64,000 bases of DNA from Limnobacter sp. SAORIC-580. GTDB taxonomy: Bacteria > Pseudomonadota > Gammaproteobacteria > Burkholderiales > Burkholderiaceae_B. How positions within the stretch are numbered: the first letter of the stretch is position 1; the number at the start of each line of letters is the position of its first letter. The stretch spans positions 310,001 to 374,000 of the forward strand of contig NZ_CP053084.1 of NCBI RefSeq assembly GCF_013004065.1, written 5' to 3'. Positions 1 to 8,517 of the stretch are shown piece by piece. The notes under the pieces were generated by a model. It saw only the letters and a program-made list of their open reading frames with translations, was not told the origin of the DNA and did not search any database. Both the position numbers and the translations under genes were made by a program.

Positions 1-16
1 ATGCAAGCGTCACAAA

Positions 17-709
17 TTATCGTCTGTCCCAAGTCCCCATCAACCAATCCATGATGGGGTAGGTGATGTTGAAATTCTTGTGCGCCATGATCCGCTGGTC
101 GTGGTGCGTGGTGTGCAGGCGCGCAAAGCGTGTGAATCCGGGAATGCGATGCACCCAATGGTCTTCTTTCAGGTGGTACGACAGGTGCAGCAATTCATAG
201 TTCAGGTAATAGGCCATGCCGGTGGCTACCAGCAACAGGGCCACATTGGGGCTGAACAGCCAGGCCAGCAAAAAGCCCATGGGCACGAAAAACGCCACCA
301 CGAAAAAGCCCACAATGGCGATTGGAAACAGCACGGCTTTGAAGTCCTGGTGGCTGTCAATTTCCATGTGGGTGTCGGTGAAAAACTTGTGGTGTTGCAG
401 TGAGTGCCTTTTGTACACAAAGCCCAAACCCTTTACTGGGCGGTGCATGGCGTATTTGTGGCCTGCCCATTCCGCAAAATTGGCATACAAAAAGGTGGCG
501 GGTATGGTTAACCATTCCAGTGCGCTGGGGGAATCAAGCCAGTAAATACATAGCGCGATCACGCCCAATCCCAAGGTCATTGTCATGGCCAAATGCAGGT
601 AGCCTTGGTAACCCGCTGAAATGAATTCAGCCCGGTAGTTGGCCCGAACCGAGCGGACTGCTTCGTCTTGAGATTCTTTGGGCACAAGCTGTTTGACTTT
701 GGCATGCAT
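17..709 (-). CDS. Fatty acid hydroxylase / sterol desaturase family membrane protein
   Basis: A 230-residue integral membrane protein with the histidine-cluster pattern of the fatty acid hydroxylase superfamily (PF04116): HKYAMH, RHSLQHH, HLSYH and HTTHH, spaced as expected for a di-iron centre at the cytoplasmic face. Members insert oxygen into lipids, sterols or carotenoids; the substrate here cannot be read from sequence. Several hydrophobic stretches separate the His clusters. The frame stays open to 898, but that extension would run into the divergent aldolase gene. I chose the ATG at 709 because GGGAGA lies about 10 bases upstream and the conserved part starts soon after. It is divergent from the aldolase gene at 861. 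Confidence 0.8.
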   Translation of the reverse strand: MHAKVKQLVPKESQDEAVRSVRANYRAEFISAGYQGYLHLAMTMTLGLGVIALCIYWLDSPSALEWLTIPATFLYANFAEWAGHKYAMHRPVKGLGFVYKRHSLQHHKFFTDTHMEIDSHQDFKAVLFPIAIVGFFVVAFFVPMGFLLAWLFSPNVALLLVATGMAYYLNYELLHLSYHLKEDHWVHRIPGFTRFARLHTTHHDQRIMAHKNFNITYPIMDWLMGTWDRR

Positions 710-778
710 GGTATTACTGTCTCCCACATTATGAATTTTATTTTGTAATGTTAGATTGCCCCCGATTGCCTTCAATTT

Positions 779-825
779 CAAGTGCTTTTGCAAGCACTTG
801 GCTGCGCGCTGGTACACTTTATAAA
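779..825 (+). promoter_or_regulatory. Promoter of the aldolase gene with an overlapping inverted repeat
   Basis: A perfect inverted repeat has arms CAAGTGC (779-785) and GCACTTG (794-800) around the 8-base centre TTTTGCAA. Its right arm overlaps a plausible -35 element TTGGCT (798-803), which is followed after 16 bases by TATAAA (820-825). An operator overlapping the -35 box would suit a dimeric repressor, possibly TetR- or GntR-like. The regulator is not identified. Confidence 0.5.
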
Positions 826-860
826 AAACACTATTCCAAAAGCAGCCAAGGAGACCCACC

Positions 861-1628
861 ATGAACGCACCGCTTTCAAGTACCCCACCCGCCCACATTG
901 GCCAGCAGGAATGGCAAGCCCGCGTTGATTTGGCCGCAGCTTACCGTTTGGTGGCCATGCACAAATGGGACGATTTGGTGTTCACGCATATTTCGGCGCG
1001 GGTGCCCGGTGAAGAAGGGCATTTCTTGATCAACCCCTATGGTTTCATGTTCGAAGAAATCACCGCCAGCAGCCTGGTGAAGGTGAACATGAATTGCGAG
1101 AAAGTGGACAACAGCCCTTACGATGTAAACCCGGCTGGTTTCACCATTCACAGTGCAGTGCATGCCATTCGGCATGATGCCCATTGCGTGATGCACACCC
1201 ACACTGTGGCCGGCGTTGCGGTGTCTATTCAGGAACAGGGTTTGTTGCCAATTTCACAGCAGTCCCTGTTTCCGTTGGCGGGTTTGGCGTATCACGACTA
1301 CGAAGGTTTGGCCTTGCGCGAAGATGAGAAGGCCCGCTTGCAGGCCGACCTGGGCGAAGCCAACAACCTGATTTTGCGCAACCATGGTTTGTTGACCTGT
1401 GGTGCCACGGTGGCAGATGCGTTTTTGAACATGTTCATTTTGCAGCGCGCCTGTGAGGTTCAAATTGCGGCGCAATCGGGTGGCGCGCAATTGATTCCGA
1501 TTGCCCAGCCGATTGTGGACGGCATCAAGGCAGCGGCTGCACAGGTAACCCGCGGTTTGGGTGGCAATATTGCTTGGCCTGCGCTATTGCGCAAACTGGA
1601 TCGCGAGCAGCCGGATTACAAAAACTGA
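861..1628 (+). CDS. Class II aldolase/adducin domain protein
   Basis: A 255-residue single-domain class II aldolase/adducin family protein (PF00596). It has the zinc-binding HTHT motif after a CVM segment, a later histidine in RNHGLL, and the N-terminal KWDDLVFTHIS motif typical of family members annotated as class II aldolase-like. Family enzymes cleave or epimerise phosphorylated sugars such as fuculose-phosphate or ribulose-phosphate, but many proteobacterial members of this length have no assigned substrate. The start is supported by AAGGAG eight bases before the ATG. It stands alone on the plus strand behind a promoter with an operator-like dyad and converges with the cytochrome gene. 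Confidence 0.85.
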   Translation: MNAPLSSTPPAHIGQQEWQARVDLAAAYRLVAMHKWDDLVFTHISARVPGEEGHFLINPYGFMFEEITASSLVKVNMNCEKVDNSPYDVNPAGFTIHSAVHAIRHDAHCVMHTHTVAGVAVSIQEQGLLPISQQSLFPLAGLAYHDYEGLALREDEKARLQADLGEANNLILRNHGLLTCGATVADAFLNMFILQRACEVQIAAQSGGAQLIPIAQPIVDGIKAAAAQVTRGLGGNIAWPALLRKLDREQPDYKN

Positions 1629-1638
1629 TTGGCAGGCT

Positions 1639-1968
1639 TTATTGCTTGTTTCCACCAGTCACGGTGGAAACATACTTCGCCAGAATTTTCATTTGATCCA
1701 CGGTCAAATGATCAACAAAAGGGGGCATGCCCCCTTTGCCGTTTTTCAGCGCATTCAGCACGCGTTCTTCGCTGGGTTTGAGCACATCGAGCACCGGGCC
1801 AATTTTGCCCTTGGTGCCCGCATCGGCCAGGGTGTGGCAAATGGCGCAGGCCGGGTCGGCATCGGTTTGAAACAGTTTGCGACCCTGTTCAAGAATGGCG
1901 GCGTCGTCCATGGCGAAAGCATTGAATGTGCTCAGGCTTAACACCAACATGCAGCTGAATTTCACCAT
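1639..1968 (-). CDS. Small periplasmic c-type cytochrome
   Basis: A 109-residue exported monoheme cytochrome c. A signal peptide ends near FNAFA, a CAICH heme-binding motif lies at about residue 40, and a GGMPPF segment could supply the distal Met ligand. Such class I cytochromes carry electrons between periplasmic dehydrogenases and terminal oxidases. The partner is not evident here. It lies 21 bases downstream of an Old Yellow Enzyme-like gene on the same strand, so the two could be co-transcribed, but a functional link is only positional. Confidence 0.85.
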   Translation of the reverse strand: MVKFSCMLVLSLSTFNAFAMDDAAILEQGRKLFQTDADPACAICHTLADAGTKGKIGPVLDVLKPSEERVLNALKNGKGGMPPFVDHLTVDQMKILAKYVSTVTGGNKQ

Positions 1969-1989
1969 GGCTGAACTCCCTGTGTTTGA

Positions 1990-3231
1990 TCACGCCCGTA
2001 ATTTGCGGGCTTTGAACAAGCCCCAACTGCTATCCAGAATATAGAAAAACAGGGCTTTCAGGGCGCTCTCGTTCGGGACAGGGTTTTTGCCTTTGCCCAT
2101 GCGGTGAATTTGGCGGGTGTACCACTGAATTTCAAGCAAGCCAGTGCGGTCTACGGCTTTGACACCGGTAATCAACGGCTTCACAGGGTGCAAGGCTTCT
2201 TTGTTGTCCAACAGGCGCTTGGGCAAATCGGGTTCAATGGCAATCGAGCGAGCAAGGCCAATCAAATCCACAGCACCGCTGTTCAGCGCTTCTTTCATGC
2301 CGCCCACGGTGCGAAAACCCCCAGTCAGCATCAGTGGCACTTTGCACACGGCACGTACTTTCTCCGTGAAGTCGATGAAGTAGGCCTCGCGCTTCACGGT
2401 GCTTTCCTTCTTGGGTTTTGCACTTGCACCCGTCATGGCGGGGGCTTCGTAGGTGCCGCCCGACACTTCAATCATGTCGATCCCGCGCGCAGTCAATTCC
2501 TGGATCACAGCCAGTGATTCTTCCTCTGAAAAGCCACCCTTTTGGAAGTCGGCTGAATTCAGCTTGATACCCACCGGGAAGTGAGGGCCCACTTGTTTGC
2601 GCACTTCGTCGTAAATGGCCAGTACAAAGCGACGGCGGTTTTCAGCGTTTCCGCCCCATTGATCGGTGCGCTGGTTGCTTAGCGGGCTTAAAAACTGGCT
2701 GATCAAGTAGCCATGGGCACCATGAATTTGCACGCCGTCAAAGCCAGCGTCTTTGCACACTTTCGCGGTGCGGCCCCAGCGGGCAATCAAATCAAGGATT
2801 TCAGTCTCGGTGAGCTCGCGCGGCGTGGCAAACATCATTTGCAGGCTTTTGTGGAAAGGCACTGCGGAAGGCGACACGGTTTCCTTGTTCATGCCTTTGG
2901 GGCACTGTTTGCCGGGGTGGTTGATTTGCACCCAGATTTTGCTGCCATTGGCCTGACCGGCTTTGGCCCACTGCTGCAACAAGGGCATGTCGCGGTCGTC
3001 TTCAATCACGACGTTGCCCGGCTCTGCACGTGCCCGGCGGTCAATCATCACATTCCCGGTTATATTCAAACCGATGCCACCGGCTGTCCAGCGCTGGTAG
3101 ACCCGCACAATTTGTGGTGTAACCCGGTTGTCGCGCGTGCCCAAGGCTTCGCTCATGGCGGCTTTCACCAAGCGGTTGGGAACAGTGGCGCCGCAAGGCA
3201 GTGTCAGTGGGTCGCGAAGTTCAATGCGCAT
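1990..3231 (-). CDS. NADH:flavin oxidoreductase, Old Yellow Enzyme family
   Basis: A 413-residue FMN-dependent TIM-barrel oxidoreductase (PF00724). Family signatures are visible: HGAHGYLISQFLSP, followed by a WGG segment, which carries the substrate and flavin-binding residues, and a late LTGGFRT phosphate-binding strand. The family reduces activated alkenes or carries out related oxidations; the natural substrate is unknown. The frame is open to 3465, but the ATG at 3231 is preferred because GGAG lies about 10 bases upstream, the protein then begins exactly like family members (MRIELRDPL), and the extension would cross the divergent transporter start. Confidence 0.85.
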   Translation of the reverse strand: MRIELRDPLTLPCGATVPNRLVKAAMSEALGTRDNRVTPQIVRVYQRWTAGGIGLNITGNVMIDRRARAEPGNVVIEDDRDMPLLQQWAKAGQANGSKIWVQINHPGKQCPKGMNKETVSPSAVPFHKSLQMMFATPRELTETEILDLIARWGRTAKVCKDAGFDGVQIHGAHGYLISQFLSPLSNQRTDQWGGNAENRRRFVLAIYDEVRKQVGPHFPVGIKLNSADFQKGGFSEEESLAVIQELTARGIDMIEVSGGTYEAPAMTGASAKPKKESTVKREAYFIDFTEKVRAVCKVPLMLTGGFRTVGGMKEALNSGAVDLIGLARSIAIEPDLPKRLLDNKEALHPVKPLITGVKAVDRTGLLEIQWYTRQIHRMGKGKNPVPNESALKALFFYILDSSWGLFKARKLRA

Positions 3232-3292
3232 CGAGGGGGTCTCCGGTGGTTCTAAATTGAAAATTATTGTTGTCACATGGTAGCTTGGGTGC

Positions 3293-4204
3293 ATGAAAAA
3301 AATTGAAGTCAACACACTAATTTTTACGGCTTTCGCCATGTGTGCGTTTGCGGCCAATTCCTTTTTTTGCCGTGCGGCCTTGGGCGCCGGGCAAATAGAC
3401 CCTGCCAGCTTCACCGCCATTCGCCTGATCAGCGGTGTCATCACCTTGTGGCTGTGTTTGCGCATTCAAAACAAGGGCGGACAGCAAGGCAGTTGGGTGG
3501 GTGCCTGGGCTTTGTTTGGTTATGCGGTGCTGTTTTCCATGGCCTATTTGTATATGAGCACAGGCACGGGTGCGCTGATTTTGTTTGCCAGTGTACAACT
3601 CAGCATGATTGCCTACGCCGCCACACAGGGTGATCGATTGAAAGGCTTGCGTGCTTTGGGTGCGGTGGTAGCGGCAGCGGGTTTGGTGTTGTTGTTGTGG
3701 CCACACCTGCAAACGCCGGCCTCGGTGCTGGCTGCTGCAAGTATGGCTTTGGCAGGCGCTTGTTGGGGTGTGTATTCGGTGGTGGGCAAGGGCTCCCAAT
3801 CCCCTTTGGCCGACACCGCAGGTAATTTTTCCCGGGCAGCATTCCTGATGGTGTTGGTGTGGATGGCCGTGTACTTTTCCGCCAAGGCAGGTGTGCACAT
3901 TCCCGGGGTTACCGTGGAGCGCGGCTTGGCTCTGTACACCGTGTATTTGCCAACGCCCACCGTGGCAGGCGTGTTGTTCGCCTTGGCCTCGGGCTGCCTG
4001 GCCAGTGGCATTGGTTATGCCGTGTGGTACAAGGTACTTCCCGCTTTGCCCACCACCTCGGCAGCCAGTGTGCAGTTGAGCGTGCCGGTGATTGCGGCGC
4101 TGGCGGGCGTTGTTTTCCTGAACGAGGCTGTTACCGCCACTTTGCTGGTGGCCATGGTCATGACGCTGGGCGGCGTGTATCTGGTTTTGCGCGCCAAGCG
4201 TTAA
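3293..4204 (+). CDS. DMT superfamily (EamA) transporter
   Basis: A 303-residue polytopic membrane protein with about ten hydrophobic helices arranged as two EamA repeats (PF00892), roughly residues 8-140 and 150-300. The drug/metabolite transporter superfamily exports amino acids, metabolites or drugs; the substrate cannot be deduced. It is divergent from the OYE gene and lies 36 bases upstream of the AI-2E family gene, so both may share a transcript. Confidence 0.85.
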   Translation: MKKIEVNTLIFTAFAMCAFAANSFFCRAALGAGQIDPASFTAIRLISGVITLWLCLRIQNKGGQQGSWVGAWALFGYAVLFSMAYLYMSTGTGALILFASVQLSMIAYAATQGDRLKGLRALGAVVAAAGLVLLLWPHLQTPASVLAAASMALAGACWGVYSVVGKGSQSPLADTAGNFSRAAFLMVLVWMAVYFSAKAGVHIPGVTVERGLALYTVYLPTPTVAGVLFALASGCLASGIGYAVWYKVLPALPTTSAASVQLSVPVIAALAGVVFLNEAVTATLLVAMVMTLGGVYLVLRAKR

Positions 4205-4240
4205 AGTCTTCTAAATTCAAATTGGCTGGACATTGAATCG

Positions 4241-5398
4241 ATGAATGAAGTTTCGAAACCCAAAGATGAGAACACCAAGCCTGCAGGGCAAGCGGTGCAA
4301 ACGCCTTCAAGCCTTTCTACTCTGGCCAAGCAGTTTTACCTGCAACACTGGGGCTTGCTGCTCAGTGCTGCCTTGGTGTTGGCGGTGGTCATCAATTTGT
4401 GGCCTGTGTTGGCGCCTTTCGTAGCGGCATTTGTTTTGGCTTATTTGTTGGCTGCCCCCAGCCGTTGGGTGCATGGCAAGTTGCGCGGGCGTATTCCCTT
4501 GCCGGTGTGTGCCGTGCTCACCTTTTTTGCGCTGTTGCTGATTTTCTCCAGTGTGGGCTTGTTGTTTATTCCGGTGGTGCTGACCCAGCTTGAACTGATT
4601 CAGAACAATTTGCCGCAGCTGATTGTGAACGTGAAGCGCACGGTGCTGCCTTGGCTCAACGAGGTGTTTGGTTTAACCATTTCTGTGGACAGCACGGAGA
4701 TGAAAGACCGTATTGCGGCTTACATCAGCGAGAACCGCGGCACGTTGGCTGAGCTCAGCACAAAAATATTGCGCTCGGGTTCGCAGTCGGTGTTGGGCAT
4801 TACCGGTTTTGTGTCTTTGACCGTGATTGCCACCTTGTTCATTCTTCCCGGCTGGACTCAAATTACCAAGCAGTTTCAGCAGGTGTTTCCGCCCCATTTG
4901 TGGAAGCGGGCGCAGCCATTGTTCAGTGAAATTGATTCAGTCATGACCGAGTACATCAAGGGCATGATGATCGTCATGTTGTTTCTCAGTACATTCTATT
5001 CAATCGGTTTGAGTGTGGTGGGGCTTCAAAGTGGCTGGGCCTTGGGCATGTTGGCTGGCGTGTTGTGTGTGGTGCCTTACCTTGGTTTTGCTGTAGCTTT
5101 GCTGGTGGGCTTGTTGACAGCTGCGCTTGAATTACAGGGTTTCTTGCCGATTTTTCTGGTGCTGCTTGTTTTTGTGGTGGGGCAGTTTCTGGAAGGTTTT
5201 GTGCTGACCCCTTTGGTGGTGGGCGACAAAATTGGTTTGTCTGCACTGGCGGTTATTTTTGCCCTGGCATTTTTTGGTGCAATTTTTGGTTTGGTGGGTG
5301 TTTTCCTTGCGCTGCCGCTGGCTGCAATTTTCAAAGTGGCTTACCTGCACGCTTTTTCGCACTACGCGCAAAGCGATTACTACCGGCAGGCCCGGTAA
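4241..5398 (+). CDS. AI-2E family transporter (PerM/YdiK-like)
   Basis: A 385-residue member of the AI-2E transporter family (PF01594, formerly UPF0118). It has a hydrophilic N-terminal tail of about 35 residues, paired N-terminal transmembrane segments, a soluble periplasmic stretch around residues 120-190 and a C-terminal bundle of hydrophobic helices containing VPYLGF, GQFLEGFVLTP and a GVFLALP segment typical of the family. Members have been linked to signal export, sodium/proton exchange or unspecified efflux, so the function is not assigned. It converges with the PF10118 gene. Confidence 0.85.
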   Translation: MNEVSKPKDENTKPAGQAVQTPSSLSTLAKQFYLQHWGLLLSAALVLAVVINLWPVLAPFVAAFVLAYLLAAPSRWVHGKLRGRIPLPVCAVLTFFALLLIFSSVGLLFIPVVLTQLELIQNNLPQLIVNVKRTVLPWLNEVFGLTISVDSTEMKDRIAAYISENRGTLAELSTKILRSGSQSVLGITGFVSLTVIATLFILPGWTQITKQFQQVFPPHLWKRAQPLFSEIDSVMTEYIKGMMIVMLFLSTFYSIGLSVVGLQSGWALGMLAGVLCVVPYLGFAVALLVGLLTAALELQGFLPIFLVLLVFVVGQFLEGFVLTPLVVGDKIGLSALAVIFALAFFGAIFGLVGVFLALPLAAIFKVAYLHAFSHYAQSDYYRQAR

Positions 5399-5406
5399 TG
5401 CAGACG

Positions 5407-5442
5407 AAAAAAAACCGGTGGGCTGCTCACTTCTCCCACCGG
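5407..5442 (-). terminator. Intrinsic terminator of the PF10118 gene
   Basis: The stem CCGGTGGG (5415-5422) pairs with CCCACCGG (5435-5442) around a 12-base loop. The A-run at 5407-5414 becomes a U-tract on the minus strand, directly after the stem, so the terminator serves the gene that ends at 5476. It may also hinder read-through from the AI-2E gene. Confidence 0.8.
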
Positions 5443-5475
5443 CTGTTCAGCCCAAAGTTTCTGTCACGAAATTGA

Positions 5476-6396
5476 TTAAGCTGCGTTTGCTTTCAACTGG
5501 CTGCTCATGCGGGCACGAATGGCGTTTGCAATCTCTGTGTTGGGCTTGCGGCCAGAGCCCTCAACAGAGGCCACAAAATTGTCGATCTCAGTCAGGAAGC
5601 GGCTGTTGTCGTGCATCCAGGGGTGGAAGTCGGCTTTGAAGTAGTCCATGAACTCGCCATTGGCCACCGGGTTGCGCAATACGCCCACCTTTTTGCCCCA
5701 CAACATTTTGGTTACGGTCCAGAAGCCTTTCAAATGGCCACCCTGGATTGTTTTGTCGGCAAACACCAAGCGCATGTGGAAGTAAGCCACCAGTGGCCAG
5801 AATATGGCAGTGGCCAACACCATTGCCAGGCGGCGGCTGAAACGGTTGTGCATGTTGTCGGGCAACACATGGTTCCAGACGTCGTAGGCTACAGCCTTGT
5901 GCTCGGTTTCCTCATAGGCGTGCCACATCCACATTTGCTTGTAGGCGGGTTCTGATTTCTCGCCCAGTACATCGGGGTTGCGCAGCAGTTGGTCGGCCAT
6001 CAGCGCGGTGTAATGTTCCAGCGCAATGGTGCCAGCCAGGGTAAGGCGTTTGCCCAGTGCTTTCTTGATGAAGGCCAGAAAGCCCCACAGGAAGTTGTCC
6101 AGCTGGGATGCAGGCAGGCCCGCGCGATCCAGCATCTCGTTGTATTCAACGTGCTCGCGGCTGTGCATGGCTTCCTGCCCGATAAAGGCCACCACTGCTT
6201 TTTTCAATTCGGGGTCGGTGATGTCGTCGCGGTAGTTACGCACAGCATCCATGAACATGCGCTCGCCAGCTGGGAAGAACAGCGAGAGGGCATTCATGAA
6301 ATGGGTCACGTGGGGACCTTGCTCATGCCAATTGGATACCTTTTCTTCAGGCAAATTCAATTTGACATCGCGGCGTACAGGCATGATGTTCTTCAT
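5476..6396 (-). CDS. PF10118 family putative metal-dependent hydrolase
   Basis: A 306-residue protein of the 'predicted metal-dependent hydrolase' family (PF10118). It shows a ferritin-like set of acidic and histidine ligands: IGQEAMHSREH, ALEHYTA and YEETEHKAVAYD. These would form a di-iron or similar centre within a helical bundle. A hydrophobic stretch at about residues 190-215 suggests membrane association. Members are often found near lipid-modifying genes, but the reaction is undefined. The start has AGGAG eight bases upstream. A perfect 14-base palindrome lies about 50 bases before the ATG and suggests repression by a dimeric regulator. Confidence 0.75.
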   Translation of the reverse strand: MKNIMPVRRDVKLNLPEEKVSNWHEQGPHVTHFMNALSLFFPAGERMFMDAVRNYRDDITDPELKKAVVAFIGQEAMHSREHVEYNEMLDRAGLPASQLDNFLWGFLAFIKKALGKRLTLAGTIALEHYTALMADQLLRNPDVLGEKSEPAYKQMWMWHAYEETEHKAVAYDVWNHVLPDNMHNRFSRRLAMVLATAIFWPLVAYFHMRLVFADKTIQGGHLKGFWTVTKMLWGKKVGVLRNPVANGEFMDYFKADFHPWMHDNSRFLTEIDNFVASVEGSGRKPNTEIANAIRARMSSQLKANAA

Positions 6397-6444
6397 GGTT
6401 TGACTCCTACACTTGTTTTATTGTTGTTGCCACGTTTAACCGTG

Positions 6445-6458
6445 ACATTGCGCAATGT
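6445..6458. promoter_or_regulatory. Perfect palindrome ACATTGCGCAATGT upstream of the PF10118 gene
   Basis: A 14-base perfect palindrome lies about 50 bases upstream of the minus-strand start at 6396. On that strand it sits between a possible TTGTTA (-35) and GTTAAA (-10). This is a typical place for a TetR-type operator, but the regulator is not in the window. Confidence 0.5.
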
Positions 6459-6541
6459 AACAATAAAATTTCATGTCCACAATAGCAAAACCTGAGTACC
6501 CATTCTAGAAAACACCGCGGGTTTACCCTGAACCTGCTGTG

Positions 6542-6946
6542 TTATTCCTGCGTGCCAAGTGTGCCTTTGAAGCGGTCTGGAATAGGCGTAGAGCGACCTG
6601 TTTCCGGGCTGACCCACACCATTTTTGCGCTGCCGGTTGCCACCAGAACTTCGGGCGCATCGGTGCGGCGCATCTCGTATTTTTGCACCAGACTGCTGCG
6701 GCCCACCTCGCCCGCAAGCACCTTGATCTCCACCACGCCGGGTGCTTTCAGTTCTTTCAGAAAGCTGCATTCGGTGTGAACGATCACGACATACGCGGGG
6801 TTGTTGTCTGCGCTTTCCGGAAACAGTGCTATCCATTCCACGCGGGCTTGCTCAAAACAACGGAAGTACACAGTGTTGTTCACATGGCCAATCTGGTCCA
6901 TGTCGCCCCAGCGCAGTGGCACAGTGGTGGTGTAGATTTCTTTCAT
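6542..6946 (-). CDS. Acyl-CoA thioesterase (4HBT / YbgC-like hotdog fold)
   Basis: A 134-residue single hotdog-fold protein. The N-terminal motif RWGDMDQIGHVNNTVYFR carries the catalytic Asp and the helix start of the 4-hydroxybenzoyl-CoA thioesterase family (PF03061/PF13279). It would hydrolyse acyl-CoA thioesters in the cytoplasm; chain preference is unknown. It begins three bases after the stop of the upstream nuclease gene, so both are likely co-transcribed. No strong Shine-Dalgarno is visible, which suggests translational coupling. Confidence 0.85.
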   Translation of the reverse strand: MKEIYTTTVPLRWGDMDQIGHVNNTVYFRCFEQARVEWIALFPESADNNPAYVVIVHTECSFLKELKAPGVVEIKVLAGEVGRSSLVQKYEMRRTDAPEVLVATGSAKMVWVSPETGRSTPIPDRFKGTLGTQE

Positions 6947-6949
6947 GTT

Positions 6950-7573
6950 TTATCGCTGGTTGCGTTGTTCGGTGCGCCACTGCCATGGGGCAAGCGGTGC
7001 GGTTTGTTGCCACAGGCCTTTGCGTGCATTGCGGGCCTGGTCCTCCGCAGCTTCGTACATCACACGGTCTTCACTGCTTTGGCTGCGCGCAAATTCCCGG
7101 TACCACCAGGCTTGCCCGGCTTCAATGGCTTTCAGGTTGATGTCGGTTTCACCATCACACAAGCGCTGCTGGCACCCTTCTACGGGCAACACCACTTTGG
7201 CCACTTGCCGTTTGTAGCGGTCCGTGTTGTTCACCACGATCTTCACGTTTTTATTCAACACCTGCTCGGTGAGCCAGCGCCTAGATTGCTCACCACCGGC
7301 CTGGTTTAATTCAGGCGCGTCCACTGCATGCATGCGAATTTTGTGGGTGGCACCGTCAAGGTTGCGCACCGTAATGGTGTCACCATCGGCCACACGGGTC
7401 ACCGTGGCCAGGTAAAAACTGCCCGAGGTGGCCGAGCCCGGCTGGTTTTGACTTTCTGAGGCAACGGGGCCACCAATGCCAATGTTTGGGCCGTAGGGGC
7501 TGACGTAATAACCCAGCAGGGCCAAAACCAGAGCCAACACTTTAAAGATCATATTGGGTTTAAGAATGTTCAA
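6950..7573 (-). CDS. Thermonuclease family (SNase-like) protein, membrane-anchored or exported
   Basis: A 207-residue protein with an N-terminal hydrophobic segment (about residues 9-24) followed by an SNase-like OB fold (PF00565). Conserved parts include VTRVADGDTITV, IRMHAVDAPEL and YKRQVAKV, which hold the calcium-binding Asp and catalytic Arg regions. It probably acts outside the cytoplasm on nucleic acid. A CQQRLC pair could form a disulfide. It is the first gene of a two-gene unit with the thioesterase and is divergent from the crotonase gene. Two in-frame ATG codons (7573 and 7552) are possible starts. Confidence 0.8.
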   Translation of the reverse strand: MNILKPNMIFKVLALVLALLGYYVSPYGPNIGIGGPVASESQNQPGSATSGSFYLATVTRVADGDTITVRNLDGATHKIRMHAVDAPELNQAGGEQSRRWLTEQVLNKNVKIVVNNTDRYKRQVAKVVLPVEGCQQRLCDGETDINLKAIEAGQAWWYREFARSQSSEDRVMYEAAEDQARNARKGLWQQTAPLAPWQWRTEQRNQR

Positions 7574-7627
7574 GGTTAAGATGGCTAGCGAGCCAAACCA
7601 CGATTTTAAAAAACAGCCGAGAGTACC

Positions 7628-8431
7628 ATGGACAGAGTAAACCTGCAGTTCAACAGCGACAACACCGTAGCCACCGTGGCTTTAAACCGCCCGGAAAAAC
7701 ACAATGGCGTGGACTGGCCCATGCTGAAGGAAGTGCGCAAGGTGCAGCAACAACTGGCCAGGCACAAAACCCTGCGTGCAGTGGTTTTGAAAGGCGAGGG
7801 CCCGTCTTTTTGTGCAGGGCTGGATGTGAAGTCGGTCATGAGCAACCCGAAAACTGCTGTGGTGATGTACGCCAACCTGTGGTTGCCCATGCGCAATATT
7901 TTCCAGACCTGGAGCATGGGTTGGCGCGATTTGGGCGTGCCGGTGATTGCACAGATTCACGGCAACTGTTTTGGGGCAGGCATTCAATACGCCATGGGCG
8001 CAGACATTCGTGTGTGCACACCCGATGCGCAATTGTCCATTCTGGAGGCCAAATGGGGTCTGGTACCCGACATGGGCGGTGCTGCGCTAGTACGTGAATT
8101 GTTGCCGGTTGATGTGGCCAAGGAGTTGACCATGACGGGCCGCGTGCTTAGTGGCCTGCAAGCCAAGGAGCTGGGCTTGGTGACCCATGTGGTAGAGAAT
8201 CCGGAAGAAAAAGTGCAGGCCCTGGTGCAGGAAATGTTGACCCGCTCCCCCGATTCTGTGGCGGCAAGCAAGTTCATGTTGCAACGGATTTTTGGTATTG
8301 ACGAAGCGGCGCATTTGACCCAGGAGCGACGCTGGCAGCGCCGCGTGCTTGGTTTTAAAAACCAGCGTATTTCGGTTGTGAAAAACAGCAAACAGCCCAC
8401 CATGCCGTTTGCCAAACGACAAATTCGTTGA
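7628..8431 (+). CDS. Enoyl-CoA hydratase/isomerase (crotonase) family protein
   Basis: A 267-residue crotonase-fold enzyme (PF00378). The oxyanion-hole segments are visible as FCAGLDVKSVM and GNCFGAGIQYAMGADIRV, followed by the acidic AKWGLVPDMGG loop. Family members hydrate or isomerise enoyl-CoA in fatty acid degradation. Annotated homologues of this form are often just called crotonase/enoyl-CoA hydratase family proteins. GAGAG lies upstream of the ATG. It precedes the WS/DGAT gene by 86 bases, which fits a lipid-metabolism setting. Confidence 0.85.
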   Translation: MDRVNLQFNSDNTVATVALNRPEKHNGVDWPMLKEVRKVQQQLARHKTLRAVVLKGEGPSFCAGLDVKSVMSNPKTAVVMYANLWLPMRNIFQTWSMGWRDLGVPVIAQIHGNCFGAGIQYAMGADIRVCTPDAQLSILEAKWGLVPDMGGAALVRELLPVDVAKELTMTGRVLSGLQAKELGLVTHVVENPEEKVQALVQEMLTRSPDSVAASKFMLQRIFGIDEAAHLTQERRWQRRVLGFKNQRISVVKNSKQPTMPFAKRQIR

Positions 8432-8517
8432 AATCTCGGGGCGTGCCGCATCCAGCGGCGCACTTCATGCAGTAACAACAGATTCGGGAATAAAAAACAC
8501 AACACGGAGACATGCCC

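Noticed and set aside
710..898. N-terminal extension of the hydroxylase to 898
   Set aside because: It would overlap the divergent aldolase gene and its promoter and has no conserved sequence; the ATG at 709 has a good ribosome binding site.
3232..3465. 78-residue extension of the OYE-family protein
   Set aside because: It crosses the divergent EamA transporter start, is unconserved and has no advantage over the GGAG-preceded ATG at 3231.
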